A stretch of 64,000 nucleotides of DNA, from assembly GCF_027409185.1 (NCBI RefSeq), contig NC_084469.1, positions 102,301,835-102,365,834 of the forward strand, given 5' to 3'. The position numbers and the translations under genes are program-made. Under the pieces are notes generated by a model that was given only the letters and a program-made list of their open reading frames with translations, was not told the origin of the DNA and did no database searches. Shown piece by piece: positions 12,051-23,500 of the stretch (within the stretch, counting starts at the first letter, position 1; every line of letters starts with the position of its first letter). Origin of the DNA: Cynocephalus volans (taxonomy: Eukaryota; Chordata; Mammalia; Dermoptera; Cynocephalidae).

Positions 12051-12499
12051 ACAATATTATGCCATTAACAGCACTTCTTAAACATGAGTTTATCTCAGCA
12101 TGACCTACTTAGGAGCTCTTCCTTTCCTATTGCAGGACACTCCCAGCACAATGCAGCCATGTGATAAATGCTGACAAATGAATAAATACTATGAGAAAAG
12201 GACACTCTCAACTCCCTTACCATCTGCCAGAGCACCCAGCAAAATAAGAACCATGCAGTTGGCACCATTGAGGGTCAAGATTAATTAGTAATTACAGAAG
12301 TACCGGGATGATTTTCAAGTGAACACCTCACCTATGTGAGAGGCTCCACTCCCTGGTGGAAGTTCAAGTAGGGACTCAGTTCTTGAGTAAGGCTTTATTT
12401 GCTTTAAGAACCTCTGGAGACAAGCCTATCTAGAAGGAAATGCGAGTACCTGGTGGATGCAAGGTTATCATTTTGTAGAAGAATACACTTTCTTTTTAC

Positions 12500-12529
12500 C
12501 TGAGAATTTATCAAGCGGTCAGCCACCAT
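12500..12529 (-). CDS. Gene A, first coding exon (start codon)
   Basis: Exon 2 of the transcript spans 12500-12589, with acceptor TTTTTCAG and donor CTCAG/GTAAAA. The only usable start is the ATG at 12529, in the context AAAAGATGGTG. It gives MVADRLINSQ and joins KRAB A in phase 0. The MVAD leader is a feature of several KRAB-ZNF genes of this group, and gene B starts MVADYLINCNQ. The upstream part of the exon is 5'UTR. Confidence 0.88.
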
Positions 12530-12589
12530 CTTTTCTACCTTTGTCTCTTCTTCAGGAAAGCAGATTGGTTTCCTTGGAATGACGACCTC

Positions 12590-13740
12590 CTGAAAAAGAA
12601 AGAGGTATTACAATTCAGAGCTGCCCATAATTCCCACATTCACATATCTGGAAGTCCTTCCACCCTAGTTTGAAATTCCTTTATAATCCTGCATACTCAA
12701 GAAAACTAAAACAAATACACAGTACTGTCAAAAATGCAACTGTAGTCCTATCTCACCTAGGGCCAGAAAAGCAGACTATTAGCCATGCTGCCTGTAGTGA
12801 AAAGGGTAATATAGTCTCATTTTACATGTAAGAAAACTTAAGCACTGAAAATCTTGACTCTTTATTTGCCCACAGTGATAGAATCAAAGATTAAGAAGCA
12901 CCACCTCCCAAAGCAAATAAATCAGGGGACTGAATTATAAAACAGCATTCTGTGTCCCACTTCAGCTCCTACTAAATGAAACAGCAGCATAACTGCTCAA
13001 GGACAGCCCCCAGGACTGTATTGTGTAGAGAGGACCTAAAGCAGAGTATCTGAAAAAGAGCATCAAGAAAGACTTACCATGGGACAAATCAATGGCCGCC
13101 ATACTGTGAGGCTAATGGAAAAATGTGCCTGAACACTCCCTTCCTGAATGCCAAGATCATTTCGGGGCAGCTTATGAATCTAAGTGGATAGAGCTAATCT
13201 CCATTCCTCTTTATACAGGGCTTTTTGGAGTCCTGTTCTTATCAATCATTAATCAACAAGCATCAAATATCAGTCATCACATATCACACATTTGCTCTCT
13301 CTGCAACTGATATATTTGAAAGCCATTGAAAACTGTCTACTCAATAACAATAGTATTACAAAAACCAACTAACATATACTGAAGACCAGTATTTGTCAGA
13401 AGTAGCTGTAGTATCTTTATATATATAAGCTCACTTAATTATCATAATCATCCTTCACAGTAGATATAATTACCCCTATTTATACTGGGGGGAAAGAAAA
13501 CTACATTCAGACAACACTAGTAATTGGTCCAATATCATCCAGTTTGGAATTGGTAAATCAGGACATGGACACAGTTAAGTTTGCCCCTAAGGCCTGAGCT
13601 CCTGTGGTGGTTGTTACTTACTAACATGACCATACAGTCTAGACCCACGGTGTAAAATTCATTAGTCACTAGCCACAAGAGTTATTGATCACTTCATATG
13701 TACCTAGTATGACCAAAGAATAGAATCTATTTGTTTAATG
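12590..13740 (-). other. Gene A intron 1, 3' part, with MIR-like remnants
   Basis: No gene. The sequence aligns by eye with gene B intron 1 (48.0-49.0 kb) and unit C (54.73-55.75 kb), for example at TGAAATTCC...ATAATCCTGCA...ACTCAAGA. Two stretches (about 12810-12890 and 13420-13600) look like reversed MIR SINE remnants (CATTTTACA...AGAAACTTAAG; TAAGCTCACTTAATTATCATAA). Confidence 0.6.
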
Positions 13741-13749
13741 TTAGTAAAA

Positions 13750-14158
13750 TTGAGATTTTGTGACTGGAAGGGTCTGAAGATTATAATAAAACCGACAATT
13801 CGGAACAGACAGGTCCAGATTGAAGCAGTACCTTCTGCCTCTGCCTTGATCATGAAAGACCTCAAAGAACCACCAAAAGACAGAAAAAAACAGAAAAACA
13901 TTAAACACAGTGGAAACATCACTTTTGATGAGTTTGTTAACATTGCCAAACAGATATGGCACAGATCTTTAGCCAGAGAACTCTGGAACCATTAAAGAGA
14001 TCCTGGTAACTGCCTGGTTGGTGGGTGGCAGTGTTGATGGTCACCACCCTCATGACATCATAGATGACATCAACAGTGGTGCAGTGGAATCCCCAGCTAG
14101 TTAGTAAGTACAAAAGAAAATATTTTAATAAAGGGTCATTTGACAATCAGAAAAAAAA
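13750..14158 (+). pseudogene. RPL12P: RPL12 processed pseudogene, 5'-truncated
   Basis: The frame at 13756-13995 reads [20 protein letters not shown], then [30 protein letters not shown]-like and SLARELW, matching the C-terminal two thirds of ribosomal protein L12 of the large subunit. After a stop at 13993-13995 the homology continues in shifted frames ([16 protein letters not shown]-like) to a normal stop, a short 3'UTR with AATAAAGGGTCATTTGACAATC, and an A-rich tail. There are no introns, so it is a retrocopy. It lies in intron 1 of gene A in the opposite orientation and is not functional. Confidence 0.92.
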
Positions 14159-14159
14159 T

Positions 14160-15835
14160 AAAAAATAAAATATACTACAAAGCTATAGTAACCCAAACAG
14201 CATGGTACTCATATAAAAACAGATACATAGACCAAATGGAATAGAAGAGAGAACCCAGCCGCTTATTTAAAGCCAACTGATTTCTGACAAGGTGCCAAGA
14301 ACATACACTGAGGAAAGGTCAGCCTCTCCAATAAGCAGTGCTGGGAAAACTGGATATTCACGTGCAGAAGTAAGAAATTAGGCCATCCCTCATCATATAC
14401 AAAAATCAACTCAAAATGGATTAAAAACATAGAAGATCTGAAATTACAAAACTACTAGAAGAAAATATAAGGGAAACCTTTCAGGACATTGGTCTGGGCA
14501 AAGACTTTATGGAGAAGACCTCAAAAGCACAGGCAACAAAAGCATAAATAGACAAATGGGATTACATCAAACTAAAAAAGCTTTTGCACAGCAAAGAAAA
14601 CGGTCAACAGAGTGAAGACACAACCTGCAGAACAGGAGACAATACTTGCAAACTATTCACCTGACAAGGGATTAATAACCCAAATATACAAGGAACTGAA
14701 CCAACTCAACAACAAAACCCACAAATAATCAGATGGAAAAATGGGCAAACGAGTTGAATAGACATTTCTCAAAAAAAGAAATACAACTGTTCAACAGGCA
14801 TATGAAAAAATACTCAATATCACTAATCATCAGCGAAATGCAAATCAAAACCACAATGAGATATTATCACACTCCAGTTCCAATGGCTGTGATCAAAAAG
14901 ACAAAACAAACAAAAACAAAAAAACCCAAATGCTGGCAAGGATACAGAGAAAGGGGAACTCTTTGTAAATTAGTAAAGCCATAATGGAAACCCATATGGA
15001 GGTACATTAAAAAACGAAAAACAGGACTACCATATGACCCAGTATATTAATTTGTTTCTGTTGCTTATAACAAAATACCTGAGACTGGGTGATTTATAAA
15101 GAAAATGAAACATTGCTTACAGTTTCAGAAGATGGGAAGTCCAAAGTCCAGGGAACATGGCTGGTAAAGGCCTTGGTAGTGGCAACAGTAACCCAGGGGT
15201 CTCATTTGGCATAAAATGGCAGAGCAGACAGTGAGAAACCAACCTACCTCCTCATTCACTCTCCCTTAAAAACCCTCAGAACCAAGCCCCAACCACCATT
15301 ATTAGTCCGTTCACTATGGCATGGTCCTACAATCTAATCACCTCTTCAAGGCCCCACCTTTCAAATACCATAATAGGATTTCCCACTCTCAACAGTTACA
15401 GTGGAATTAAGCTTCTAATATATGGACTTTGGGGGACAGAATTCAATCAACCCACAGCACCCAGGAATCTCAATACTGGGTATATATCCAAAGGTAAGGA
15501 ATTGCTATGTCAAAGAGATATTCACACTCCCATGTTTACTGCAGAACAATTCACAATAGCCAAGATATGGAATTAAGCTAAGCCACAGATAAATGAGCAG
15601 GGAAAATGTAATATATGTACACAATGGAATACTACTCATCCATTAAAAAGCATGAAATCCTGTCATTTGCAGCAACATGGATGAGTTTGGAGGACATTAT
15701 GTTAACTTAAATAAGTCAGAAACAGAAAGAAAAATACCACATGCTCTCACTCATATATGGAAGCTAAGAAAGTTGATTGCATAGTAGTGGGGGGGGGGGG
15801 AAGTAGAGTGTAGAATAGTGGTTACCAGAGGCTGT
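14160..15835 (+). mobile_element. LINE-1 ORF2 3' end, with nested LTR
   Basis: ORF2 C-terminal sequence ([20 protein letters not shown] near 14733; MEYYSSIKKHEI-like near 15625), with many stops. It is split by a solo LTR at 15043-15459. The 3' end includes GTAGAATAGTGGTTACCAGAGGCTG, an older L1 type than the copies at 1-1650 and 6-8.3 kb. A G run of about 12 lies near 15790. Confidence 0.85.
15043..15459 (-). mobile_element. MaLR-type solo LTR nested in L1
   Basis: Reversed LTR beginning TATATTAATTTGTTTCTG and ending ACCCACAGCA. The 5-bp duplication CCCAG is on both sides (15038-15042 and 15460-15464). The joined L1 reads ATGACCCAG/GAATCTCAATACTGGG. It is the same subfamily as the LTR at 38.05 kb. 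Confidence 0.88.
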
Positions 15836-15891
15836 AAATGAAAGGGAGAGGAATAGTGAGAGATCAATTAAGGAACAAAAAATCACATCTC

Positions 15892-16068
15892 GGGGCCGGC
15901 CCGTGGCTCACTCGGGAGAGTGCGGTGCTGATAACACCAAGGCCCCGGGTTCGGATCCCATATACGGATGGCCGGTTCGCTCACTGGGTGAGCGTGGTGC
16001 TGACCACACCAAGTCAAGGGTTAAGATCCCCTTACCGGTCATCTTTAAAAAAAAAAAAAAAAAAAAAA
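15892..16068 (+). mobile_element. t-SINE dimer, little diverged
   Basis: Near-consensus dimer: GGGGCCGGCCCGTGGCTCACTC at the head, B-box GGGTTCGGATCCC, second unit ending CTTACCGGTCATC, then a long A run. The target duplication AAAATCACATCTC is exact. Good A and B boxes make it a possible young source copy for RNA polymerase III transcription. Confidence 0.93.
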
Positions 16069-16104
16069 ATCACATCTCAATAGGAGGAATAAGATCTAGG
16101 GTTC

Positions 16105-16642
16105 TACTCCCCCTCGCACAACCAGGCACACCACCAGCACCAAGGAGAATGCCAAAAACATCACCTCCATATGGGTGGCCTACCACAGCCACCAAAGCTG
16201 CCACGAAAGTGGCTAGATGTTACAACCACCACACAGATGGTCTACCAGCCACTGGAGTACATTAACACAAGGAGAGTCACCAGCAGAGACCAAGAAAAGA
16301 AGAGGATGTCTCTCTCCACAAAGCCCATTCCAGAGTGACAGAAGCATCTGCTCTATGATAATATTGGGGGACCTGAACCCACCTCTCAGCATTGGACAGA
16401 TCATCTAGGTGACAAATCAACAGAGTAACCATTACTCTTTGAGAGGGTGAGAAGAAATCTAGGGTTATTAGTGGGGGGGGGGAAGAGAGGGATAGGGAGA
16501 GATTGGACAAGGGGCATAAAGAATAAGTACAATTTGTAACAATATATATACTAGTAATATTGATTTGTTCAGCGTATGTCAACATTGAACCCCAAAAATA
16601 TGTATAATCAATTATGATCCAATAAAAATTTAAAAAAAAAAA
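16105..16642 (+). mobile_element. Composite L1-like retroposon, copy 2 (5'-truncated)
   Basis: It begins in the CAACCAGGCACACC repeat region and runs to AATATGTATAATCAATTATGATCC, AATAAAAATTT and a poly-A. The target duplication AAGATCTAGGGTTC / AAGATCTAGTGTTC flanks it. The 3' module is shared with the copies at 5.2, 24.2 and 59.0 kb. Confidence 0.85.
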
Positions 16643-16929
16643 AAGATCTAGTGTTCCACAGCACTGTAGGTTGACTACATTTAATAATTTATGGTATAGT
16701 TTCAACTTTCTAGAGGAGAAGATTTTGAATATTCCCAACACAAAGAAAGGACAAATGTTTCTGGTGATGGACATGTTAATTAATCTTATTTGATCATTAC
16801 GCATTGTATATATGTATCAAAATATTACACAGTACCTTATAAATACATACGATTTTTAAAAAGGAAAAAAATTAAAAATTTAATAAATATGTACACTTAT
16901 TATGAGTCATTAAAAATCTTTTAAATTAA

Positions 16930-17102
16930 GAGCCGGCCCATGGCTCACTTGGGGGAGTGTGGTGCTTATAACACCAAGGCCTTGGGTTCGGATCCCTATA
17001 TAGGGATAGCCCGTTAGCTCACTTAGGAGAGCATGGTGCTGACAACACCAAGTCAAGGATCAAGATCCCCTTACGGGTCATCATTATTTTAAAAAAAAAA
17101 AA
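16930..17102 (+). mobile_element. t-SINE dimer
   Basis: Dimer AGCCGGCCCATGGCTCACTTGG...CCCTTACGGGTCATC with an A tail. The duplication AATCTTTTAAATTAA is seen before (about 16915) and after (about 17102) the element. Confidence 0.88.
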
Positions 17103-17139
17103 ATCTTTTAAATTAAAAAAATTTTTAAAGAATTTCCTT

Positions 17140-17240
17140 GGGCTGGCCCTTTAGGTCAGTTTGAGCATGGTGCTAATAAACCCAAGGTCCAGGGTGCCAT
17201 CGGTCCAGGGTTGCTGGCCAGCCAAACAACAAAAAAATAA
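17140..17240 (+). mobile_element. t-SINE monomer, diverged
   Basis: Single unit GGGCTGGCCCTTTAGGTCAG...GCTGGCCAGCC with an AAACAACAAAAAAA tail. AATTTCCT lies on both sides. The B-box region is altered by a small internal repeat (GGTCCAGGGT appears twice). Confidence 0.75.
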
Positions 17241-17419
17241 TTTCCTACTCATGAAAATAAGACATATTTATGTTTTCTCCTACTTTCTCTACGTTTACAT
17301 CATTTGATCAAATATCACTTAGGTTTCCTGTCAGTTACACGTTGAAGATTAGATTTGTCCCTCACTTTTTTCCCCAACCAATGAAAATAACAGCCTAAGT
17401 AGAAAAAAGACACTGTTTC

Positions 17420-18215
17420 TCCCGTATTCTCACACTACAATCAGCACAGAAGACTTCTGGGACCCAATGTGTGGGGGTTTTCACCACACACACCAAGAAA
17501 GCAGTGCTGCAGCAGATAACAGTTGGGTGTCCTCCAATCCAATTCTGGCACTATTTTCCTGGAGATAGCATCAGATCTCACAGGTTGAGGACTCAGTCCC
17601 ACAAGACTGAGCCCCTCTTCAGATGCCTTTCACAAGCTCCAGGTTATTCTGCCTATGCTTCTGAACTGGCTATAAACTGGGGTTCCTACAACCCCTCTTT
17701 GGGATTGACTAATTTGCTAGGGTAGCTCACAGAACTCAGGGAAACACATTTACTGGTTTATTGTAAAGGATATTACAAAGGATATGAAGAGAGATGGGGG
17801 AGGTATGGGGGAAGCCAGGAGCTTTTTCCATGTCCTCCCCAGGTGTGCCACCCTCTAGGAACGTCCACCTACTCAGTTATCAGAGGCTCTCTGAACCCAG
17901 TCCTTTTGGATTTTTTATGGAAGCTTCATTACATATGCTTGATTGATTAAATCATTGACCATGGGTAATCAACTTAACCTTCAGCCTTTCTCCCCTCCCT
18001 GGAGGTTTGCAGATGGAGCTGAAAGACCAGACCCCCTAATGCTGCACTGGTCTTTCTGCTGACCAGCCCCCTTCCTGAAGCTACATAGGGGCTACCAGCC
18101 ATCAGTCAACTCATTAGTGTACAGAAAGACACTCACTACTTTGGAGCCCAAGGATTTTAGGAATTGTATGCCAGGAAATAGGGATGAAGACCAAATAAGT
18201 ATTTCACAATACCAT
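17420..18215 (-). mobile_element. Old ERVL-type LTR (MER21-like)
   Basis: Blocks such as TACTGGTTTATTGTAAAGGATATTACAAAGG, GGAAGCTTCATTACATATGCTTGATTGATT and CTGACCAGCCCC...CTACATAGGGG recall an ancient reversed LTR of ERVL type. It is absent from the paralogous unit D sequence (about 37.79 kb), which runs straight across. The family name is from memory and tentative. Confidence 0.5.
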
Positions 18216-19440
18216 TGTCAAAGCTAGGAGTAACCCTTGATGCATCTGCCTCTCACCACAGAAGTGTAATCAGTCAGTTCATCAATGATTTCCTTACCCC
18301 CAACTCCCCTCCCTTTCAACATGGTTAACTCCTATAGCCTGTCTTTTTTGGTCTCAGCTTAAACAGAACTCACTATCCTTACTTTCACCTGTTCCCATAC
18401 ATGCATAAAGAAAACACTATCCTCTACTTTACTTCCAAAACTCTCATCAGTTTATAACACCTTTCTTTATTTGCCTGGTTAGCTGTTTGACCCTCCACTA
18501 GTTTACAAGTTCCCTAACAAAAGACATAGGTTGAATGTTTTCATTATGCCTTAATCAACCATTAAAGCATTCACCAGTTTAGAGGAAATACTGAAACATT
18601 TCAACACACCATCAGAATACAATCAGAAATATCAAAATGTGTGACTTTCTGAAAGAATGTGTGATCCTCCAAAAAGTTAATATAACAGAGAAACACAGTG
18701 ATGACTCTAGGTTCAAAGATACTAAAAGACATAAACAATTTAAATACAGAAACACTGAATGGATCGACGATCCAAAAACATCCAACTGCTATGCGAACAT
18801 TTTTGTTTTTTACACCAAGTACATATTAGATGACTTTATTTTTAATTGTCTTGGTTCCAATAATAGTATTGTGGTTTTACTAGAACAATGTCCTTAACTT
18901 TAGGAGATGTATTACCAACTCTTTAAAAGCCATGTATCACGCCTGCAATTTTCAACGTACTTACTTCCACATAGTTCACTATAAAATATGTTTTCTTTTT
19001 GTGGGGAGAAAACAAATGGTAAATTCAATTAGTAGTAGTATTGTAACAAAGCCTCCATCCTACCCTCATGGAGGGCCCCGTTTTTAAGGTCTGTGCGGAG
19101 GTACAGGCCTACAGTTCAAGCACAGTATTCTTGGGGTTTTTTTTTTTTTCTTTCTTTGCCTTAGAACTTGCAACTAAATTACTGTTTTTCTTCAACAAAA
19201 AGACCTGTTTGCAGTCTACATACGTTTATATTTACATACAGAAATATGTACCCCCCTACCCCAGCCACCCAAGAAACTATTTTTCTCTTTCTACCTGAAT
19301 ATAATATATAAAGACCAGCAATCATGTCAACTGCTGGTCTCTTCCGGAAAAAGAGAGGGGGGGGGGGGAAAAGCAAATCTACGACGCGCAAAAACATCGA
19401 AATTCTCAGATGAAACATTCTTTTCTGTAAGAAAAAAAAA
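18216..19440 (-). other. Gene A intron 1, 5' part (shared with units B, C, D)
   Basis: No gene. It aligns by eye with 51.06-51.75 kb and 61.5-62.1 kb (for example ACAATCAGAAATATC...GTGACT and ACAGAGAAACA). The 18280-18600 part matches unit D at 37.85-38.05 and 38.47-38.61 kb (CTTTCAAC(A/G)TGG, TTTTTGGTCTCAGCTT, TTATGCCTTAATCAACCA). Confidence 0.6.
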
Positions 19441-20135
19441 GGAGGCGGCGGCTCCTTGAGCCAACTTTCTCCCAGTGCTCACCGGAACGCTCCGGAATCT
19501 CTCCAACGCGGGAAATTATTTTCCTACTGGAAAAAAATCCACAGAGGTTGCTTTGGAGGTTTTTGAAGGGAGGCGCACGGTGGATGACAACACTCCAGGG
19601 ACGCGCCCTTCAGACGCTTCCCGACCCGGCACCCGGCGGGGACCGACAGCCCGAGCGGCGTCTCGGCCCTGACAGCGCCGGAAAGACCCGCGGCCCCGGC
19701 GGACGCGAGCAGAGCGGGCCGGGCCTCTCTCGGGAGGCCCCTCGGTGGCCCAGGCCAAGCTTGAACCTTCACCTCCTGCCTATCCCCTTCACCCGGACTC
19801 GCCAGAGCCGAGTTGACAACGACAACCAAACAGGAACGTCTCCCGAGTGCTCGCGCAAGCAAAGCCTGGGAAGATGGCGGCGCGCCGCTGACGTCACTTC
19901 TGCTTCCGGTGTCTGGTTTGAGTTGGCTCCGGCACTCGGACCTCAGCCACGTTGTACACTTCGGCCGGGAAAGTCTAGTCTCCTCTCGGGTCGGTGCGGA
20001 TGGGCCCCGGGGTCGACTCGCGGGGAATGGAGGCAGAAACGCGCCCAGAGAAGAGGTCGAGGGTGGAACCCAGCCTGTGGGCGGGGCTATAGGCGGGGGC
20101 GGGGCCGTGTAGAGGGCGGAATACAGCGGAAGTGG
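19440..20135 (-). promoter_or_regulatory. CpG-island promoter and non-coding exon 1 of gene A
   Basis: Sharp rise in G+C and CpG over flanking AT-rich DNA. The conserved splice donor of exon 1 lies at 19483 (minus strand GCGTTCCG/GTGAGCAC), shared with the copies near 51.97 and 62.40 kb. The island carries AAGATGGCGGC (YY1-type, 19871-19881), TGACGTCA (full CRE, 19889-19896), CTTCCGG (ETS/GABP-type, 19903-19909), and GC boxes GGGCGGGGC and GGGGGCGGGGCC near 20078-20106. No TATA box is evident, fitting a broad housekeeping-type start around 19.85-19.95 kb. Factor binding is inferred from motifs only. Confidence 0.8.
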
Positions 20136-21330
20136 GATTCGCCCCACACAGGATGATCCTACAGGGCGGTCAGCGAAAGCGTTTCTGCCTACCTCTCCCC
20201 ACGTTCCTGGAGCCCACGTTGATAAATCTGAAATGGCCTCTCTCCTGCATTCAGTCACTACCGTCTTTAGGCCATTATTTCAACTTTTTATGTGCATGGA
20301 CACCGTGCTAAACTCTAATGATTGAATCTGTTATGTTTTCGATGTACGGATATTTTTTGTAAATCTTGAATTTTTCTTTTTTTTTTTTTTCTACGAATGT
20401 GTCTTTTACTTTTTATTTCTTGGAGCTTACTCTGTGACCCAGAGCCTTCCATACCATGTTGCAAAATAGCACTGATAATAGCCATTCTTCATGTGTGCAG
20501 TTTGGGTTCTAAAGTTTCTCTGATAATCATGTTTGCTGTGGTTTTCACTGGGTGGCCTTTGTGGAGCCAATAAAGTTATTTTGATCACTGATTTACTAAC
20601 ACATTTTACCAAGAGTTGTTCACGTACATTATTATCCAACTTGTTTTATGAATCTACTGAATTGATAACTATTTTGCGGAGCTGGCCGGTTGTTCACTTG
20701 GTTAGAGCGCGGTGTTGTTACACCAAGATCAAAGTTCGGATCCCGAACTCGTCAGCCACCAGAAAAAAAAGAGAAAAAGATAATTAATTTGTTATGGTTG
20801 AATTTTCATCTTTTGCTGTACAAAATATTTCATTCTTATGTAGCAGACTCAAGGGAGTTTGTTTTTTAAAATAACATCTGGGTTTCCTGCCTTGCTTTAA
20901 AAAGTCTTCTTAAACTTTAGATTACATCCAGATTTCTTAATTTTCTTCTGAAATGTATTACTTTTAAAAATATTCAAATCCTTGATCCTCATGAGTTGTA
21001 TTTTGGCACGTAGTGTGGGGTAGTGGATCTAATTTTATTTTCCTCCAGAAAGATGGCCAATTATTGCAGTACAGCTTATTTGTAAACTGTCCTGACCTAC
21101 AAATTTGAAATTCCATATTGATTAAAGAATACATTCCTAATATACCTGCATTTTCTTCTGGACTCTCTTATGTCGATACTGTTATCAGTATTATACTTTT
21201 TTGATTTAAGTACTTTTAAGACAGATTTTAATACACAGCGATAAAAATATACTAATATCTTACAGCTCTAGCTGCTTCACAGGCATTGTTTTTAATACTC
21301 CCAGTGACGTACGACAATCATAATTTTCTC
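20136..21330. other. Intergenic flank upstream of gene A
   Basis: AT-rich sequence with no gene recognised. It holds one t-SINE (listed separately). It partly aligns with the flank of unit C beyond 63.1 kb (GACACCGTGCTAAACTCTA versus GACACCATGCTAAACTCTA), so the duplicated block extends past the promoter. Confidence 0.5.
20681..20782 (+). mobile_element. t-SINE monomer
   Basis: Single unit GCTGGCCGGTTGTTCACTTGGTTAG...CGTCAGCCACC with an A-rich tail. It is absent from the paralogous flank of unit C near 63.4 kb. Confidence 0.8.
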
Positions 21331-21974
21331 TTTTGTTTGTATTTTGGAACAGTTTTATTGAGATATAATTCACATACCACAGAATTCACCTATCGAAAAC
21401 TGTATAATGCAGTGTTTTTTAGTACACTCATAGCATTGAGCAACAAAATCACAATTTTAGAACCATTATATCACCCCGAAAGAAACTTTGGCTTTCACGC
21501 CCTGTATTTCCTTTCTTGCTTATCCTCTAGGCAACCACAAATTGACTTCCTATCTCTTTATATTTACCTTTCATATACGTTTCATGTGAATGAAATCATA
21601 TAATGTTTTATGAATAGTTTCTTTGACTAGGATGTTTTTCAAGGTGGATCTGTGCTGTGGCATCCTTTTTTTTTTTTTTTTAATTAATACCTAATAAACT
21701 CACATGTGGTAGAATCCATCGAATGATATCCTACTGTAGGGATATACCACATTTTTTTTTTTTTTAATCTATTCAGCAGTTCATTGACAAGTTTCTACTT
21801 TGGGGGCATCAGGAGTAATGCTGCTATGAAAATTCACGTATATGTTTTTGTCGGGTATAGGTTTTCATTTCTCTTAGGTATATACCTAGAAGTGAAATTG
21901 CTGGGTCATATTGTAACTATATCTTTTGAGTTTTTTGGGGTTTTTTAAAAAATCTTTTTTGGTTTTTTGTGGGG

Positions 21975-22053
21975 TTTTTTTTTTTTTTTTTTGGTGGCTG
22001 GTCGGTACAGGGATCGAACCCCGGATCTTGGTGTTATCAGCACTGCACTCTAA
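21975..22053 (-). mobile_element. t-SINE monomer, truncated
   Basis: Poly-T head, GGTGGCTGGTCGGTACAGGGATCGAACCCC (reverse B box) and TTATCAGCACTGCACTCTA. It lacks the 5' end of the tRNA unit, so it is 5'-truncated. Confidence 0.75.
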
Positions 22054-22554
22054 AATATGTTTTAAAATATGAAGAACTAGCAGACTGTTTTCCAAAGTGA
22101 CTGCATCATTTTACATTTCTACCAGAAATGTATGAGGGTTCCATTATCTCCACATCTTTGTTAATAATTGCTATAGTTTCTTTTTTATTTTAGTCATCCT
22201 AATAGTGTGAAGTGTTTGTGATTTTGTGATTTGATTTTTTTGTGATCATTGTGATTTTGATTTGCATTTCTTTACTGATCAGTGATGTTGGGCATCTTTT
22301 CATGTGCTTGTTGCCCATCTCTATGTCTTCTTTGGAGAAATGTCTATTCAAATTCTTTGTTCATTTTAAAATTGAATTGTTTATATTTTCATTGTTGAGT
22401 TGTAAGAGTTCTTTATATATTCTGTATACCAATCCCTTATCATTTACATGATATCTGCAAATATTTTCTCTCATTCCGTAGGTTTTTTCATTTTCTTGAT
22501 GGTGTTCTTCAGAGTACAAAAATATTTAACATTGATGGGTGTCTTTTGTTTTTT

Positions 22555-22722
22555 TTGCTTTTTTAAAAAAAGATGACCGGTAAGGGGATCTTAACCCTTG
22601 ACTTGGTCTTGTCAGCACCACCCTCAGCCAGTAAGCAAACCAGCCATCCCTATATAGGATCCGAACCCGTGGCCTTGGTGTTATCAGCACCACACTCTCC
22701 CGAGTGAGCCACGGGCCGGCCC
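22555..22722 (-). mobile_element. t-SINE dimer nested in L1M
   Basis: Reverse dimer, GATGACCGGTAAGGGGATC to GAGCCACGGGCCGGCCC. The exact duplication GATGGGTGTCTTTTG lies on both sides, splitting the L1M. Confidence 0.93.
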
Positions 22723-23167
22723 GATGGGTGTCTTTTGAAGTACAAACGTTTTTGATACTGATAAAGACCAACTAATTTAGTTTTTCCTGGTTGCTATGTG
22801 CTTTTGGTATCACATCTAAGAAGCCATTGTTAAATCCAATGTCACGTAGCTTTCCTCTATATTTTCTTGTAGGAATTTTATTGATTTAGGTCTTACATTC
22901 AGGTCTTTGATACATTTTGAATGAATTTTTGTATATGGTGTAAGGTAAGGGCACAAGCCTATTCTTTTGCATGAGGTATCCATTTCTCCTAGCACCATTT
23001 GTGGAAAACTTTTTTCATTCCCCATTGAATTACCCTGGCACCCTTTTAGGAAATCAACTGACCACATATGTGAGAGTCATTTCTGGACTCTCAATTCCAT
23101 TCCATTCATCTACATTTCTGTCCTTAAGCCAGTATGACGTTGTTTTTATTTCTGCAATTTGTAGTAT

Positions 23168-23260
23168 ATTTTTTTTTAAAGATGACCAGTAAGGGGATCT
23201 TAACCCTTGACTTGGTGTTGTCAGCACCACGCTCTCCCAAGTGAGCCACGGGCCAGCCCT
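23168..23260 (-). mobile_element. t-SINE, hybrid single unit
   Basis: Same collapsed form as at 7.45 kb: second-unit tail (GATGACCAGTAAGGGGATCTTAACCC) joined directly to the first-unit head (CTCCCAAGTGAGCCACGGGCCAGCC), with the dimer junction missing. The L1M resumes at GTAGTAAGTTTTGAAATCCAG. Confidence 0.85.
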
Positions 23261-23500
23261 GTAGTAAGTTTTGAAATCCAGAAGTGTGACTCCTTCAACT
23301 CTGTTCCTCTTTTTCAAGATTGATATGACCATTTGGTGTTCTTTCCATTTTTTTATGAACTTTAGGATTAGTTTGTCAATGCCTGCCAAGAAGCCAGTGC
23401 TAAAAAACACTGGGGAAAGCATGATCTTTATTAATTTTAGTAGCTTCTACCAGATTTTTCTCTAGGCATGTAAGTAGTTTTAGTATATATTTAGCATGGA

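Larger units (their letters stand above)
21335..23500 (-). mobile_element. Old LINE-1 (L1M type), interrupted by three SINEs
   Basis: In reverse, the 3'UTR and ORF2 end of an old mammalian L1: GGAACAGTTTTATTGAGATATAATTC, GAAGTGAAATTGCTGGGTCATA, GTATACCAATCCCTTATCA, CAAGCCTATTCTTTTGCATG, TTTCTGGACTCTCAATTCCATTCC. t-SINEs split it at 21.99, 22.56 and 23.17 kb. It is far more diverged than the other L1s and shows no intact frame. Confidence 0.88.

Noticed and set aside
15892-16068. Possible real tRNA-Ile gene
   Set aside because: Dimer structure, poly-A tail, target duplications and mismatches in the acceptor stem show that it is a SINE.
16277-16804. 175-codon minus-strand frame
   Set aside because: Antisense of the composite retroposon 3' module plus flank. 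Similar frames recur in each copy and show no conserved protein.
19524-20258. 244-codon minus-strand and 202-codon plus-strand frames in the CpG island
   Set aside because: High G+C with few stops makes long chance frames. They overlap each other, have proline/arginine-rich junk composition, and cross the exon 1 splice donor.
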